Shown: positions 9,201-15,585 of the stretch, one piece after another | Layout of the letters: the number at the start of each line of letters is the position of its first letter | Numbering within the stretch: the stretch's first letter is position 1 | Source: Elioraea sp051860475 | GTDB lineage: Bacteria > Pseudomonadota > Alphaproteobacteria > Acetobacterales > Acetobacteraceae | Direction: 5' to 3' | Assembly (NCBI RefSeq): GCF_051860475.1 | Contig: NZ_JBHYDW010000068.1 | Coordinates: forward strand, 1-22,911 | DNA: 22,911 nucleotides | Translations under genes and position numbers: made by a program | Notes under the pieces: generated by a model | The model's input: only the letters and a program-made list of their open reading frames with translations | What the model was told of the DNA's origin: nothing | The model's database searches: none

Positions 9201-9887
9201 ACCCAACTCCTCCTGCACCTGACAGACGTAGCGGCGCAGGATCGGCGAGAGATAGGCGTCCACAACCGTGGTGTCGCCGCGGCCGACCCACCTGATCAGT
9301 GGGCTTACCGCGTGGCTGGCGCTCACCTGGGGGAAGCCGAGCTCGCGCGCGATCGCGGCGAGCCGCGCCTCGTGGTCGGGAAACCTCCAGGCGTGCATCA
9401 GCACGATCGCGACGGCGCGGATGCCGTCGTCCCAGGCCGCGCGCAGCGCGGCCCGCGCTGCCGCCTCGTCGAGCGGCTCGATCTCGGTGCCGTCCACGGT
9501 CAGGCGCCCCGGGATTTCGACCACGCACTCGTAGAGGAGCTCGGGCAGGGTGATGGCGAGATCGAACAGCCGCGGCCGGGTCTGGTAGCCGATGCGCAAC
9601 GCGTCGGCGAAGCCCCGGTTCACCAGCAGCAGCGTCCGTTCGCCCCTGCGCTCAAGCAGCGCGTTGGTCGCGACCGTGGTGCCCATCTTCACCGCCTCCA
9701 CCAAGCCGAGCGGAATCGGCGCATCCGGGGCGAGACCGAGCACCTGACGGATACCGGCCACCGCGGCGTCGCGATACCGGCCCGGGTTCTCCGAGAGCAG
9801 CTTGTGCGCCGAGAGTGTGCCGTCCGGCGCACGTGCGACGACGTCGGTGAAGGTGCCGCCGCGATCGATCCAGAACTGCCAGGTCAT
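6276..9887 (-). CDS. 5-oxoprolinase-type hydantoinase, HyuA-HyuB fusion
   Basis: This 1203-residue protein joins both halves of the ATP-dependent hydantoinase/oxoprolinase family, as in eukaryotic OPLAH and its bacterial homologues. The HyuA N-terminal domain starts at residue 5 with FWIDRGGTFTDVV, a phosphate-binding actin-fold motif. The HyuA core has DMGGTSTDVALYDDG from Asp281. The HyuB domain runs from about residue 690 (DPVVLELFNNLFMSIAEQ) to the C-terminal GGGGYGAPA. 5-Oxoprolinase hydrolyses 5-oxoproline to glutamate with ATP. N-methylhydantoinase is an alternative within the family, but the neighbouring DUF1445 gene favours 5-oxoproline. The start MTWQFW at 9887 was chosen because the family begins just before the FxIDRGGTFTD motif; the open frame upstream is antisense to the DUF1445 gene's reading. 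It lies 71 nt after that gene. Confidence 0.9.
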   Translation of the reverse strand: MTWQFWIDRGGTFTDVVARAPDGTLSAHKLLSENPGRYRDAAVAGIRQVLGLAPDAPIPLGLVEAVKMGTTVATNALLERRGERTLLLVNRGFADALRIGYQTRPRLFDLAITLPELLYECVVEIPGRLTVDGTEIEPLDEAAARAALRAAWDDGIRAVAIVLMHAWRFPDHEARLAAIARELGFPQVSASHAVSPLIRWVGRGDTTVVDAYLSPILRRYVCQVQEELGDTPLYFMQSNGGLARADAFQGKDAILSGPAGGIVGAARTAGMAGFDRIIGFDMGGTSTDVALYDDGFERAYETLVAGVRIRAPMMAINTVAAGGGSILHFDGARYRVGPDSAGANPGPACYRRGGPLTVTDANVCVGKIQPRHFPALFGPSGDQALDDAVVRDGFLALAARIARDTDTPLKDPREVAEGFLKIAVANMANAIKQVSIQKGRDPSRFALQCFGGAGGQHACLVADELGMETVFIHPHAGVLSAYGMGLAAQSAMREAAVETTLDATALPMLKTRLDALSDEAKDALAAQGAPRETIAVARMLHIRYAGTDTPLEVPFGELPGILAAFTEAHRARFGFATPERELIVEAVAVEATAPGDEVREARLAARAEGEPESIDRVSMFSGGRAYDTPVFERDALRAGDRLLGPALIREANATTVIEPGWAAEVTAANHLVLRRAVPRPALVAIGTEARGGGADPVVLELFNNLFMSIAEQTGAVLQNTAQSVNIKERLDFSCALFDAVGGLIANAPHIPVHLGAMGESVRTVIRSRGATLNPGDVVALNNPYNGGTHLPDITVITPVFDEAGAEILFFVGSRGHHADVGGITPGSMPPLSRTLEEEGVLVDDFLLLEAGRFREAEFRKLLTGARYPARSPEVNIADIRAQVAANEKGVQELHRIVRQYGLDTVRRYMRHVMDNAEESVRRVIGRLNDGSFDYRMDNGDVLRVTVSVDHEARTATVDFTGTAAQRDDNFNAPPAVTRAAVLYCFRCLVGEDIPLNDGCLKPITIVLPENSFLSPQPPAAVVAGNVEVSQAVTNALFGALGAMACSQATMNNFTFGDGQLQYYETICGGTGAGPGFHGTSAVQTHMTNTRMTDPEVLELRYPVLLEQFAIRRGSGGDGMWRGGDGAVRRVRFLAPMTAVILASRRNVPPFGLAGGADGASGRQWVERAGGRIDMLTGTDRADLNPGEVFVIETPGGGGYGAPA

Positions 9888-9958
9888 GCTGAGGGCACCG
9901 CGTGGGGAGATGGCGCGCCAAGGATCGGCCAGCGCCGCCGATCGGGCAACCCGACGCC

Positions 9959-10771
9959 TCAGAACGCCGCGAGCTGGGCGTTCGTGAGGTCCGTCACGAG
10001 CATCGAGCCGGGCGCGTGGGTGATCGCGAAGGGGATGCGCGCGGCCGCAATCGCCGCCTGGGGCGTCACCCCGCAGGCCCAGAACACGGGGAGTTCGTCC
10101 GCCTCGACCGGCACCGCATCGCCGTAGTGCGGGCGCAGGATGTCCTCGATGCCGATCAGGCGCGGATCGCCGAGATGCACCGGCGCGCCGTGCACCGCGG
10201 GAAAGCGCGAGGTGATCTGGATCGCCCGGATCGCATCCGCCGCGCGCAGCGGCCGCATCGACACGACCAGCGGGCCGGCGAAGGGACCGGCCGGCGCGCA
10301 GGCGATCGCGGTGCGCCACATCCCCACGTTGCAGCCGCGCGCGATGTGGCGGAGCGGGACGCCGGCCGCGAGCAGCGCCTCCTCGAAGCTGAACGAGCAG
10401 CCAATCACGAACGCCACGAGGTCGCCGCGCCAATGCGCCGCGATGTCGGTGGGCTCCTCGACCAGCTGGCCGTCGCGCCAGACCCGGTAGCGCGGCAGGT
10501 CGGTGCGGATGTCGAGATCGGCCCCCAGCGCGGGGATGCGCGGATCGCCGGGCTCGGAGATGCCGACGATCGGGCAGGGCTTGGGGTTGAGCGTGCAGAA
10601 GCGCAGGAAGTCGGCGGCCTGGTCGCGCGGCAGGATCGCCAGGTTGCCCTGGACATGGCCCGGCGCGAGCCCGGCCGTGGTGCCGGCGAACCCGTCGCGG
10701 GCGAGCAGCCGGGCGGCAAGCCCGGTCTCGGCCCGCGGCCGCTCGGCGGCGATCGGCGTGATCACGGTCAT
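9959..10771 (-). CDS. DUF1445/UPF0317 protein, D-glutamate cyclase or putative hydro-lyase family
   Basis: This is a 270-residue protein of the YcsI/DUF1445 family. Characteristic stretches are GHVQGNLAILPRDQAADFLRFC, NPKPCPIVG, FVIGCSFSFEEALL, RGCNVGMWRT, VVSMRPLRAADAIRAIQITSRFP and a C-terminal FWACGVTPQAA...ITHAPGSMLVTDL. Members are usually annotated as putative hydro-lyases. The mammalian mitochondrial homologue is D-glutamate cyclase, which converts D-glutamate to 5-oxo-D-proline. The start ATG at 10771 has a GGGAGC ribosome-binding sequence about 8 nt upstream. It is the first gene of the minus-strand unit and is followed by the 5-oxoprolinase-type gene, whose substrate would be the cyclase product. 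The activity is inferred from family and context; no catalytic residues can be assigned from the sequence alone. Confidence 0.85.
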   Translation of the reverse strand: MTVITPIAAERPRAETGLAARLLARDGFAGTTAGLAPGHVQGNLAILPRDQAADFLRFCTLNPKPCPIVGISEPGDPRIPALGADLDIRTDLPRYRVWRDGQLVEEPTDIAAHWRGDLVAFVIGCSFSFEEALLAAGVPLRHIARGCNVGMWRTAIACAPAGPFAGPLVVSMRPLRAADAIRAIQITSRFPAVHGAPVHLGDPRLIGIEDILRPHYGDAVPVEADELPVFWACGVTPQAAIAAARIPFAITHAPGSMLVTDLTNAQLAAF

Positions 10772-10930
10772 TGGCGCAGCTCCCGGCAGCCGCCCGCCAG
10801 CATAGCGCAGACCGCGCGGCCGTCTTCATCATGTGGTGACACCTGCCGGCCATATCGGCTCCGTGCGTTTCCGGCCAGGGGGCTGCGTGGTAGCGTCGTC
10901 CAGGGACAGAACGCGAACGGCAGGCGGTTC

Positions 10931-11716
10931 TTGAGCATCTGGGGCAAGATCCTGGGCGGCGTGGCGGGGTTCGCGATGGGCGGGCCGCTCGGCGCCGTTC
11001 TCGGCGCCGCGCTGGGCCACGCCGCGGATGCGCGCCCGCCCGGCAGCGGCAGCCCGGCCGACCTGCTCGGACGCACCGACCCGCTGCGCATGGCCGAGCT
11101 CGCGCAGATGATCGGCAGCCGCGAGACGGTGTTCTCGATCTCCGTGGTGGCGCTCGCCGCCAAGCTCGCCAAGGTGGACGGGCCGGTGAAGCGGGCGGAG
11201 ATCAACGCGTTCAAGCGCATGTTCCGCTTCCCGCCCGAGGCGGCGAAGGACATCGGCAAGCTGTGGGACGGCGCGCGCCAGACCGCCGAAGGCTACGAGG
11301 CGTTCGCCGAGAAGCTCGCCGAGGCCTTCGCCGACAACCGCACCGTGCTCGAGGAGGTGCTGGCGAGCCTGCACCAGCTCGCGCTCGCTGACGGGCCGAT
11401 CAACGCCGCCGAGCGCCGCTTCATCGACGACGTGGCGCGGCGGATGGGGCTCAGCGAGCGCGAGCGGGAGCGCGCGCGCTCAGGCGGCTCTGCCCGGCCG
11501 CAGCCGGATGAGCCCGATCCCTACGAGGTGCTGGGCGTGGCGCGCAACGCGCCGGACGACGAGGTGCGCGCGGCGTGGCGGCAGCTGATGCGCGAGAACC
11601 ACCCCGACACGCTGGCCTCGCGCAACGTGCCGCCGCGCTTCGTCGAGCACGCCACGAAGCGGGTGGCGGAGATCAACAACGCCTGGAGCCGGATCAAGCG
11701 CGAGCGCGGGCTGTAG
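10931..11716 (+). CDS. djlA: DjlA-type membrane-anchored J-domain co-chaperone
   Basis: The 261-residue protein follows the DjlA plan. A glycine-rich N-terminal membrane segment (residues 5-30, WGKILGGVAGFAMGG...LGAALGHAAD) is followed by a TerB-like helical domain (about 60-180) and a C-terminal J domain (196 onward, DPYEVLGVARNAPDDEVRAAW) with the essential HPD at residues 224-226. DjlA recruits DnaK to the inner face of the membrane. The start is read as TTG at 10931 because the resulting MSIWGKILGG aligns with known DjlA N-termini and no in-frame ATG or GTG is near. The weak SD is AGGCGG just upstream. The 159-nt divergent gap to the DUF1445 gene must hold both promoters, but I could not place either convincingly. 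Its stop lies 6 nt from the convergent SDR stop. Confidence 0.88.
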   Translation: MSIWGKILGGVAGFAMGGPLGAVLGAALGHAADARPPGSGSPADLLGRTDPLRMAELAQMIGSRETVFSISVVALAAKLAKVDGPVKRAEINAFKRMFRFPPEAAKDIGKLWDGARQTAEGYEAFAEKLAEAFADNRTVLEEVLASLHQLALADGPINAAERRFIDDVARRMGLSERERERARSGGSARPQPDEPDPYEVLGVARNAPDDEVRAAWRQLMRENHPDTLASRNVPPRFVEHATKRVAEINNAWSRIKRERGL

Positions 11717-11722
11717 CCGGCC

Positions 11723-12433
11723 TCAATCGACGTAGAGCCCGCCGTTGATGTGCACGACCTCGCCGTTGACGAAGCTGGCCGCCGGCGAGAGCAGGAAGGC
11801 GATCACGGACGCGACCTCCTCGGGCTGACCGAAGCGGCCCAGCGGCGTCATCTTCAGGAAGTCGGGCCCGCGCTCGGGCAGGAACTTCTCCACCATCGTC
11901 GTCAGGATCACGCCGGGCGAGACGGCGTTGACGCGGAGCCGCGGCCCGAGTTCGGCGGCAAGACTGCGGCTGAAGCTGATCACCGCGCCCTTGGTCGCGG
12001 CGTAGTGCGCGTAGTTCCGCGAGCCGCGATGCGCGGCGAGCGAGGCGATGTTCACGATCGAGCCGCCCTCCGCCATCAGCGGCACGATCGCGCGGCAGAC
12101 CTTGAACGTGCCGTCGAGGTTGACGGCCATCATGCGCCGCCACGCCTCGTCGGTGAGCTCGGTGAGCGCGCCGGGGAAGTGGATGCCGGCGGCGTTGACC
12201 AGGCCGTCGGGGACGAGACCGGCGTCGCGGCAGGCAGCGGCGATGCGCTCGCCACCGTCCGCGGCAACGTCGGCCCGGACGGCGTGCACGTCGGGCGCGA
12301 CCGCCGCGCCGGACGCGTCGAGATCGGCGCAGACCAGTCGCGCGCCGAGCCGGTGCAGCAGCAGCGCGGTGGCGCGGCCGATGCCGTTGGCCGCACCGGT
12401 GACGACGATCGTCTTGCCGCTGAAGTCGATCAT
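11723..12433 (-). CDS. Short-chain dehydrogenase/reductase (SDR), last gene of the E1/lipoyl operon
   Basis: This 236-residue classical SDR has a Rossmann nucleotide motif TGAANGIG at residues 12-19 and the acidic residues ADLD after strand 2 (suggesting NAD preference). It also has NAAG-like VNAAGI, the catalytic Ser131, Tyr144 and Lys148 (YAATK), and the C-terminal FVNGEVVHINGG typical of the FabG-like group. It oxidises or reduces a hydroxyl/keto group; the substrate cannot be read from sequence. It starts 7 nt after the stop of the preceding SDR gene, so the two are probably coexpressed with the E1 subunits. A plausible role is making or removing the hydroxyketone or 2-oxo substrate of the dehydrogenase. 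It is convergent with djlA at 6 nt. Confidence 0.88.
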   Translation of the reverse strand: MIDFSGKTIVVTGAANGIGRATALLLHRLGARLVCADLDASGAAVAPDVHAVRADVAADGGERIAAACRDAGLVPDGLVNAAGIHFPGALTELTDEAWRRMMAVNLDGTFKVCRAIVPLMAEGGSIVNIASLAAHRGSRNYAHYAATKGAVISFSRSLAAELGPRLRVNAVSPGVILTTMVEKFLPERGPDFLKMTPLGRFGQPEEVASVIAFLLSPAASFVNGEVVHINGGLYVD

Positions 12434-12440
12434 GCGTCCC

Positions 12441-13208
12441 TCACACGTAACCGTAGGCCGTCCAGCCGCCGTCCACCGCGAGCACGTGGCCGGTGATGTA
12501 CGCGTTGGCCGGATCGAGCAGGAACAGGATCGCGCGCGCGATCTCCTCCGGCCTCGCGAGCCGGCCGACCGGCGTGCGGCGTGCGAGCGGGGCGGTGTCG
12601 AGCTCGCCCGCGCGGACGGCGGCGCCGATCAGGTCGGTCTCGACATAGCCGGGAGCGACCGCATTCACGCGCACGCCGTGCGCCGCCCACTCGATCGCCA
12701 GCACCTTGGTCATCGCCGCCACTGCCGCCTTGGACGCGCAGTAGGCGAGCCGTTCCGGGGCCGCGACCAGCGAGTAGATCGACCCGAGATTGACGATCGC
12801 GCCCGCGCCTTGCGCGACCATGCGCCGTCCGGCCTCGCGCGCGCAGAAGAACACGCCGTCGAGGTTGATGCGCATGACGCGCGACCAGTCCTCGTCGGTG
12901 AGCGCGAGCGCGGCGCGCTTGCCGATGACGCCGGCGTTGTTCACCAGCATGTCGAGTCCGCCCCAGCGCGCGTCGAGTTCGGCGAAGGCGGCGCAGACCT
13001 CCGCCGGCTCGGCCACCGAGGCGGGAAGCGCGAGCACCTCGGCGCCGCTGCCACGCAGCTCGGCCGCGGCCTCTTCGAGGCGCGCGGCGTCGGTGTCGAG
13101 CAGCGCGAGGCGCGCGCCCTCGGCGGCGAGCGCGCGCGCGGTCGCAAGTCCGATCCCGGCGGCCCCGCCGGTGATCAGCGCGCGTCCGTCGGTGAGACGT
13201 CGGATCAT
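12441..13208 (-). CDS. Short-chain dehydrogenase/reductase (SDR)
   Basis: This is a 255-residue classical SDR. The nucleotide-binding TGGAAGIG is at residues 13-20, LLDTD follows strand 2, NNAGV is the structural motif, and the catalytic Ser143, Tyr156 and Lys160 (YCASK) are all present. The C-terminus ITGHVLAVDGGWTAYGYV resembles glucose 1-dehydrogenase or 3-oxoacyl-ACP reductase-like sugar/polyol dehydrogenases. It is only a distant paralogue of the next gene, so the two are not a recent tandem duplication. It follows the lipoyl-domain gene by 23 nt and precedes the second SDR by 7 nt. Two different SDRs in one operon suggest two successive oxidations, or two stereochemically different alcohols feeding the E1 enzyme. 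The substrate is unknown. Confidence 0.88.
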   Translation of the reverse strand: MIRRLTDGRALITGGAAGIGLATARALAAEGARLALLDTDAARLEEAAAELRGSGAEVLALPASVAEPAEVCAAFAELDARWGGLDMLVNNAGVIGKRAALALTDEDWSRVMRINLDGVFFCAREAGRRMVAQGAGAIVNLGSIYSLVAAPERLAYCASKAAVAAMTKVLAIEWAAHGVRVNAVAPGYVETDLIGAAVRAGELDTAPLARRTPVGRLARPEEIARAILFLLDPANAYITGHVLAVDGGWTAYGYV

Positions 13209-13231
13209 GGCGGACTCGTTGGGTTCCGGTG

Positions 13232-13483
13232 CTATCGCGTGGTGCCCTCACCCTCGATGCGACAGACCTCCGCACCGACCTCCACGGTCTCCCCCACGGG
13301 GACCAGGATCTCGATCAGGCGCCCGTCGCACGGCGCCTCCACCTCCAGCGTCGCCTTCTCGGTCTCGATGTCGTAGAGGATCTCGCCCCGGGTGAAGGCA
13401 TCGCCCGGCTGCTTGCGCCAGGCCGTGATCGTGCCCTCCTCCATGTTCATGGAGATGCGCGGCAGCTTCAGCGCGGCCTTCAT
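13232..13483 (-). CDS. Free-standing lipoyl (biotinyl/lipoyl-attachment) domain protein
   Basis: This is an 83-residue protein made of a single lipoyl domain. It opens with KLPRISMNMEEGTITAW, continues with the hairpin that presents Lys43 in IETEKATLEVEAP (the lipoylation site), and ends with GETVEVGAEVCRIEGEG. The acidic-Lys-Ala context matches E2 lipoyl domains rather than the MKM of biotin carriers. It resembles the N-terminal domain of an E2 acyltransferase, but the peripheral-subunit-binding and catalytic domains are absent, and the stop is followed 23 nt later by an SDR gene. It lies 3 nt after the E1-beta stop. It would be a mobile carrier reductively acylated by the E1 pair, handing the acyl group to an E2 core encoded elsewhere or to another acceptor. 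Confidence 0.9.
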   Translation of the reverse strand: MKAALKLPRISMNMEEGTITAWRKQPGDAFTRGEILYDIETEKATLEVEAPCDGRLIEILVPVGETVEVGAEVCRIEGEGTTR

Positions 13484-13486
13484 GGC

Positions 13487-14458
13487 TCAGCGTCCGAGCG
13501 TGGCACGGACCGCGGCGGCGATACGCTCGGGATCGGGCAGCAGCGCCTTCTCGAGCGGCGGCGAATAGGGGATCGCCACGTCCGGCACCGTCACGCGCTT
13601 CGGCGCGGCCTTGAGCGCGCCCCAGGCGGCCTCCGTCGCCACGGCAACGATGTGGCTCGCCGCGCTGCAGGTGTCGCGCGCCTCGTCCACCACGACCAGC
13701 CGGCCCGTGCGCCGGACGCTCGCCACGATCGTCGCCTCGTCGAGTGGCATCAGCGTGCGCGGGTCGATCACCTCCGCCTCGATCCCCTCGCCGGCCAGCG
13801 CCTCGGCTGCGCGCATCGCCGGGCGCACCATCGCGCCGATCGCGACCAGCGTGACGTCGGTCCCAGGGCGCTTCACTTCAGCCACGCCGAGCGGGATCGT
13901 GTACTCCTCGTCCGGCACGTCGCCCGCCTCGCCGCCGCGGCCGGCCGCCTGGAGGAAGATCACCGGGTTGTCGTCGCGGATCGCGCCCTTGAGCAGACCC
14001 TTCGCATCCGCCGGCGAGGCCGGCAGCACCACCTTAATGCCGCCCAGGTTCATGAACATCGGATGCATCGCGTCAGAGTGCTGCGCCGCCGAGGAGCGCC
14101 CCGCACCGAACACGCCCATGTAGACGACGGGCACCTTGATCTGCCCGCCGGTCATGTAACGCAACTTCGCCGCCTGGTTCGCGATCGCGTCCATGCCGGT
14201 GTAGAGAAAATTGCCGTACATCATGTGGCAGATCGGGCGGTATCCGGCCGCCGCCGCGCCGACCGCCATGCCGGTCATCACCGTCTCGCAGATCGGGGTG
14301 TTGCGCACGCGGTCGGGGCCGAAGGTCGCGTGCAGCCCGCGCGTGTCGCCCATGATGCTGATCTCGACATCCTCGCCGAACAGGATCACGCGCGGATCGC
14401 GCGCCATCTCCTCGGCGAGCGCCTCGTTGATCGCCTGGATCATCCGACGCCGTGCCAT
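13487..14458 (-). CDS. 2-oxo acid/acetoin dehydrogenase E1 component, beta subunit
   Basis: This 323-residue protein is the transketolase-like beta subunit that pairs with the E1-alpha encoded just upstream. Marks are the N-terminal INEALAEEMARDPRVILFGEDVE, then IMGDTRGLHATFGPDRVRNTPICET, VYMGVFGAGRSSAAQHSDA, and the C-terminal transketolase domain (IEAEVIDPRTLMPLDEATIVASVRRTGRLVVVDEA). The start MARRRMIQA at 14458 fits the family; the frame extends further upstream but that part is out-of-frame E1-alpha DNA. It is separated from E1-alpha by 11 nt and from the lipoyl gene by 3 nt. The sequence is closest in feel to acetoin dehydrogenase (AcoB) and pyruvate dehydrogenase beta subunits; the true substrate is not determined. 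Confidence 0.9.
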   Translation of the reverse strand: MARRRMIQAINEALAEEMARDPRVILFGEDVEISIMGDTRGLHATFGPDRVRNTPICETVMTGMAVGAAAAGYRPICHMMYGNFLYTGMDAIANQAAKLRYMTGGQIKVPVVYMGVFGAGRSSAAQHSDAMHPMFMNLGGIKVVLPASPADAKGLLKGAIRDDNPVIFLQAAGRGGEAGDVPDEEYTIPLGVAEVKRPGTDVTLVAIGAMVRPAMRAAEALAGEGIEAEVIDPRTLMPLDEATIVASVRRTGRLVVVDEARDTCSAASHIVAVATEAAWGALKAAPKRVTVPDVAIPYSPPLEKALLPDPERIAAAVRATLGR

Positions 14459-14469
14459 CGCGCGCTCCC

Positions 14470-15456
14470 TCAGGCGAACATGAACCGGCGCGCCTGGTCG
14501 GGCGCGGGATAAGGGCTGTCGGTCGCATAGGCGACCGCCGCGGCGACGGTGGCGGCGATCTCCGCCTCGATCGCCTCGCGCGCCGAGGCCGGTGCGATCG
14601 CGTGCTCGTCCATGTAGCCAGCGAGCCGCGCGATCGGATCGCGCGTCGCCCACTCCGCCACCTCCTCGTCGCTGCGGTAGCTCCCCTGGAGGAAACTCGC
14701 CTCGCTCTCGACATGGCCGCGCAGCCGGTAGGTGCGGCACTCGATCAGGCTGGAGCCTTCACCCGCGCGCGCGCGCCGCACCGCAGCCGAAGCCGCCTGC
14801 CAGACCGCGATCACGTCATTGCCGTCCACCGCCGCCGACGGCACGCCGAAGGGCTTGGCGCGATCCGCGATCGCGCCGGCCGTCACGGTGTCGGTCGGCG
14901 AGAACTCGGAGAAGCCGTTGTTCTCGCACACCAGCACGAGTGGAAGCTTCCACAGCGCCGAAACGTTCAGCGCCTCCATCAGCACACCCTGGTTGGCCGC
15001 CCCGTCGCCGAAGAACACCACCGACACGGCACCCTTGCGGTCGAGTTGCGCGGCGAGCGCGGCGCCCACCGCGAGCCCGATGCCGCCGCCGACGATGCCA
15101 TTCGCACCGAGAATCCCCTTCGAGAAGTCGGCGACATGCATCGAGCCGCCCATGCCACGGCACACCCCGCCCTCGCGGCCGTACACCTCGGCGACGAGCA
15201 GCTTCGGGTCGCCGCCCTTGGCGAGAAAATGCCCGTGCCCGCGATGCGTGGACGCGATCCAGTCGGCGTCATTCAGATGCGCGCAGACGCCCGTCGCGAT
15301 CGCCTCCTCGCCGATATAGAGATGCACCGGCCCGGGCAGGTCGCCGCGCTTGAAGTCCTCGCCGAGCCGCTCCTCGACCCGCCGGATCAGCAGCATGCGA
15401 CGATAGAGCCCGAGCAGATCCTCGGCGGAGAGATTGATCTCGGACGGCGTGCGCAT
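14470..15456 (-). CDS. 2-oxo acid/acetoin dehydrogenase E1 component, alpha subunit
   Basis: This 328-residue thiamine diphosphate-binding subunit catalyses the decarboxylation or C-C cleavage step and acylates a lipoyl domain. The TPP motif begins GDGAANQG at residues 150-157 and closes with CENN at 177-180. Upstream are FKRGDLPGPVHLYIGEEAIATGV, STHRGHGHFLAKGG and GGSMHVADFSKGILGANGIVGGG. These are shared by acetoin dehydrogenase AcoA and pyruvate dehydrogenase alpha subunits; STHRGHGH and the short N-terminus favour the AcoA-like side. It is the first gene of a five-gene operon. The start ATG at 15456 is supported by AGGAGGAA at 15468-15475. It has no E1k-type fusion. Acetoin, pyruvate or another hydroxyketone or 2-oxo acid are candidates. 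Confidence 0.9.
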   Translation of the reverse strand: MRTPSEINLSAEDLLGLYRRMLLIRRVEERLGEDFKRGDLPGPVHLYIGEEAIATGVCAHLNDADWIASTHRGHGHFLAKGGDPKLLVAEVYGREGGVCRGMGGSMHVADFSKGILGANGIVGGGIGLAVGAALAAQLDRKGAVSVVFFGDGAANQGVLMEALNVSALWKLPLVLVCENNGFSEFSPTDTVTAGAIADRAKPFGVPSAAVDGNDVIAVWQAASAAVRRARAGEGSSLIECRTYRLRGHVESEASFLQGSYRSDEEVAEWATRDPIARLAGYMDEHAIAPASAREAIEAEIAATVAAAVAYATDSPYPAPDQARRFMFA

Positions 15457-15467
15457 GGGGGCTGCGG

Positions 15468-15475
15468 TTCCTCCT
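15468..15475 (-). promoter_or_regulatory. Strong ribosome binding site of the E1-alpha gene
   Basis: On the minus strand AGGAGGAA lies 11 nt before the ATG at 15456, supporting that start. It is one of the few near-consensus Shine-Dalgarno sequences in the window. Confidence 0.7.
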
Positions 15476-15479
15476 CGAT

Positions 15480-15501
15480 GTCCGACGGACGTTCACCGTC
15501 C
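15480..15501. promoter_or_regulatory. Palindromic candidate operator in the E1-alpha leader
   Basis: A perfect 11-bp palindrome, GTCCGACGGAC (15480-15490), runs directly into an inverted repeat GGACG-TTCAC-CGTCC (15487-15501). The pair lies between the putative minus-strand promoter and the ribosome binding site of the E1-alpha gene. It could be an operator or a leader structure. No regulator gene is nearby to assign to it. Confidence 0.35.
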
Positions 15502-15530
15502 TTGACGCCAATGGGCGCGCGCGAGATTGC
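15502..15530 (+). promoter_or_regulatory. Putative promoter of the amidase gene
   Basis: TTGACG (15502-15507), a 17-nt spacer and GATTGC (15525-15530). The -35 is good for an alphaproteobacterial housekeeping promoter and the -10 is poor. The expected start is near 15537, about 50 nt before the amidase ATG. Confidence 0.35.
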
Positions 15531-15539
15531 AGGTGTCAA
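15511..15539 (-). promoter_or_regulatory. Putative promoter of the E1/lipoyl/SDR operon
   Basis: On the minus strand a perfect TTGACA (15539-15534) is followed after 17 nt by a weak GCCCAT (15516-15511). It overlaps the oppositely oriented amidase promoter almost completely. The weak -10 suggests dependence on an activator, or that the real -10 differs. Confidence 0.35.
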
Positions 15540-15585
15540 GGCGGGACGGTGTTCGTTCCGTCGTAGATGCAACCAAAGACGCGCC

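Noticed and set aside
6144..10127. Very long plus-strand open frame (1327 codons) opposite the oxoprolinase gene
   Set aside because: Rich in Arg, His and Gly with no recognisable motif; the minus strand encodes a complete conserved enzyme. Long antisense frames are expected in DNA this GC-rich.
9888..10853. N-terminal extension of the oxoprolinase frame over the DUF1445 gene
   Set aside because: The extra ~320 residues are the DUF1445 gene read in another frame; the family starts just before the FWIDRGGTFTD motif at 9887.
9902..10930. N-terminal extension of the DjlA frame
   Set aside because: The extension is antisense to the DUF1445 gene and low-complexity; the DjlA membrane segment begins right at the TTG at 10931.
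11723..13208. The two SDR genes as a tandem duplication
   Set aside because: Their nucleotide-binding, central and C-terminal segments differ too much for a recent duplication; they are simply neighbouring members of a large family.
14459..14740. N-terminal extension of the E1-beta frame
   Set aside because: It is E1-alpha coding DNA in another frame; the E1-beta fold begins at MARRRMIQA.
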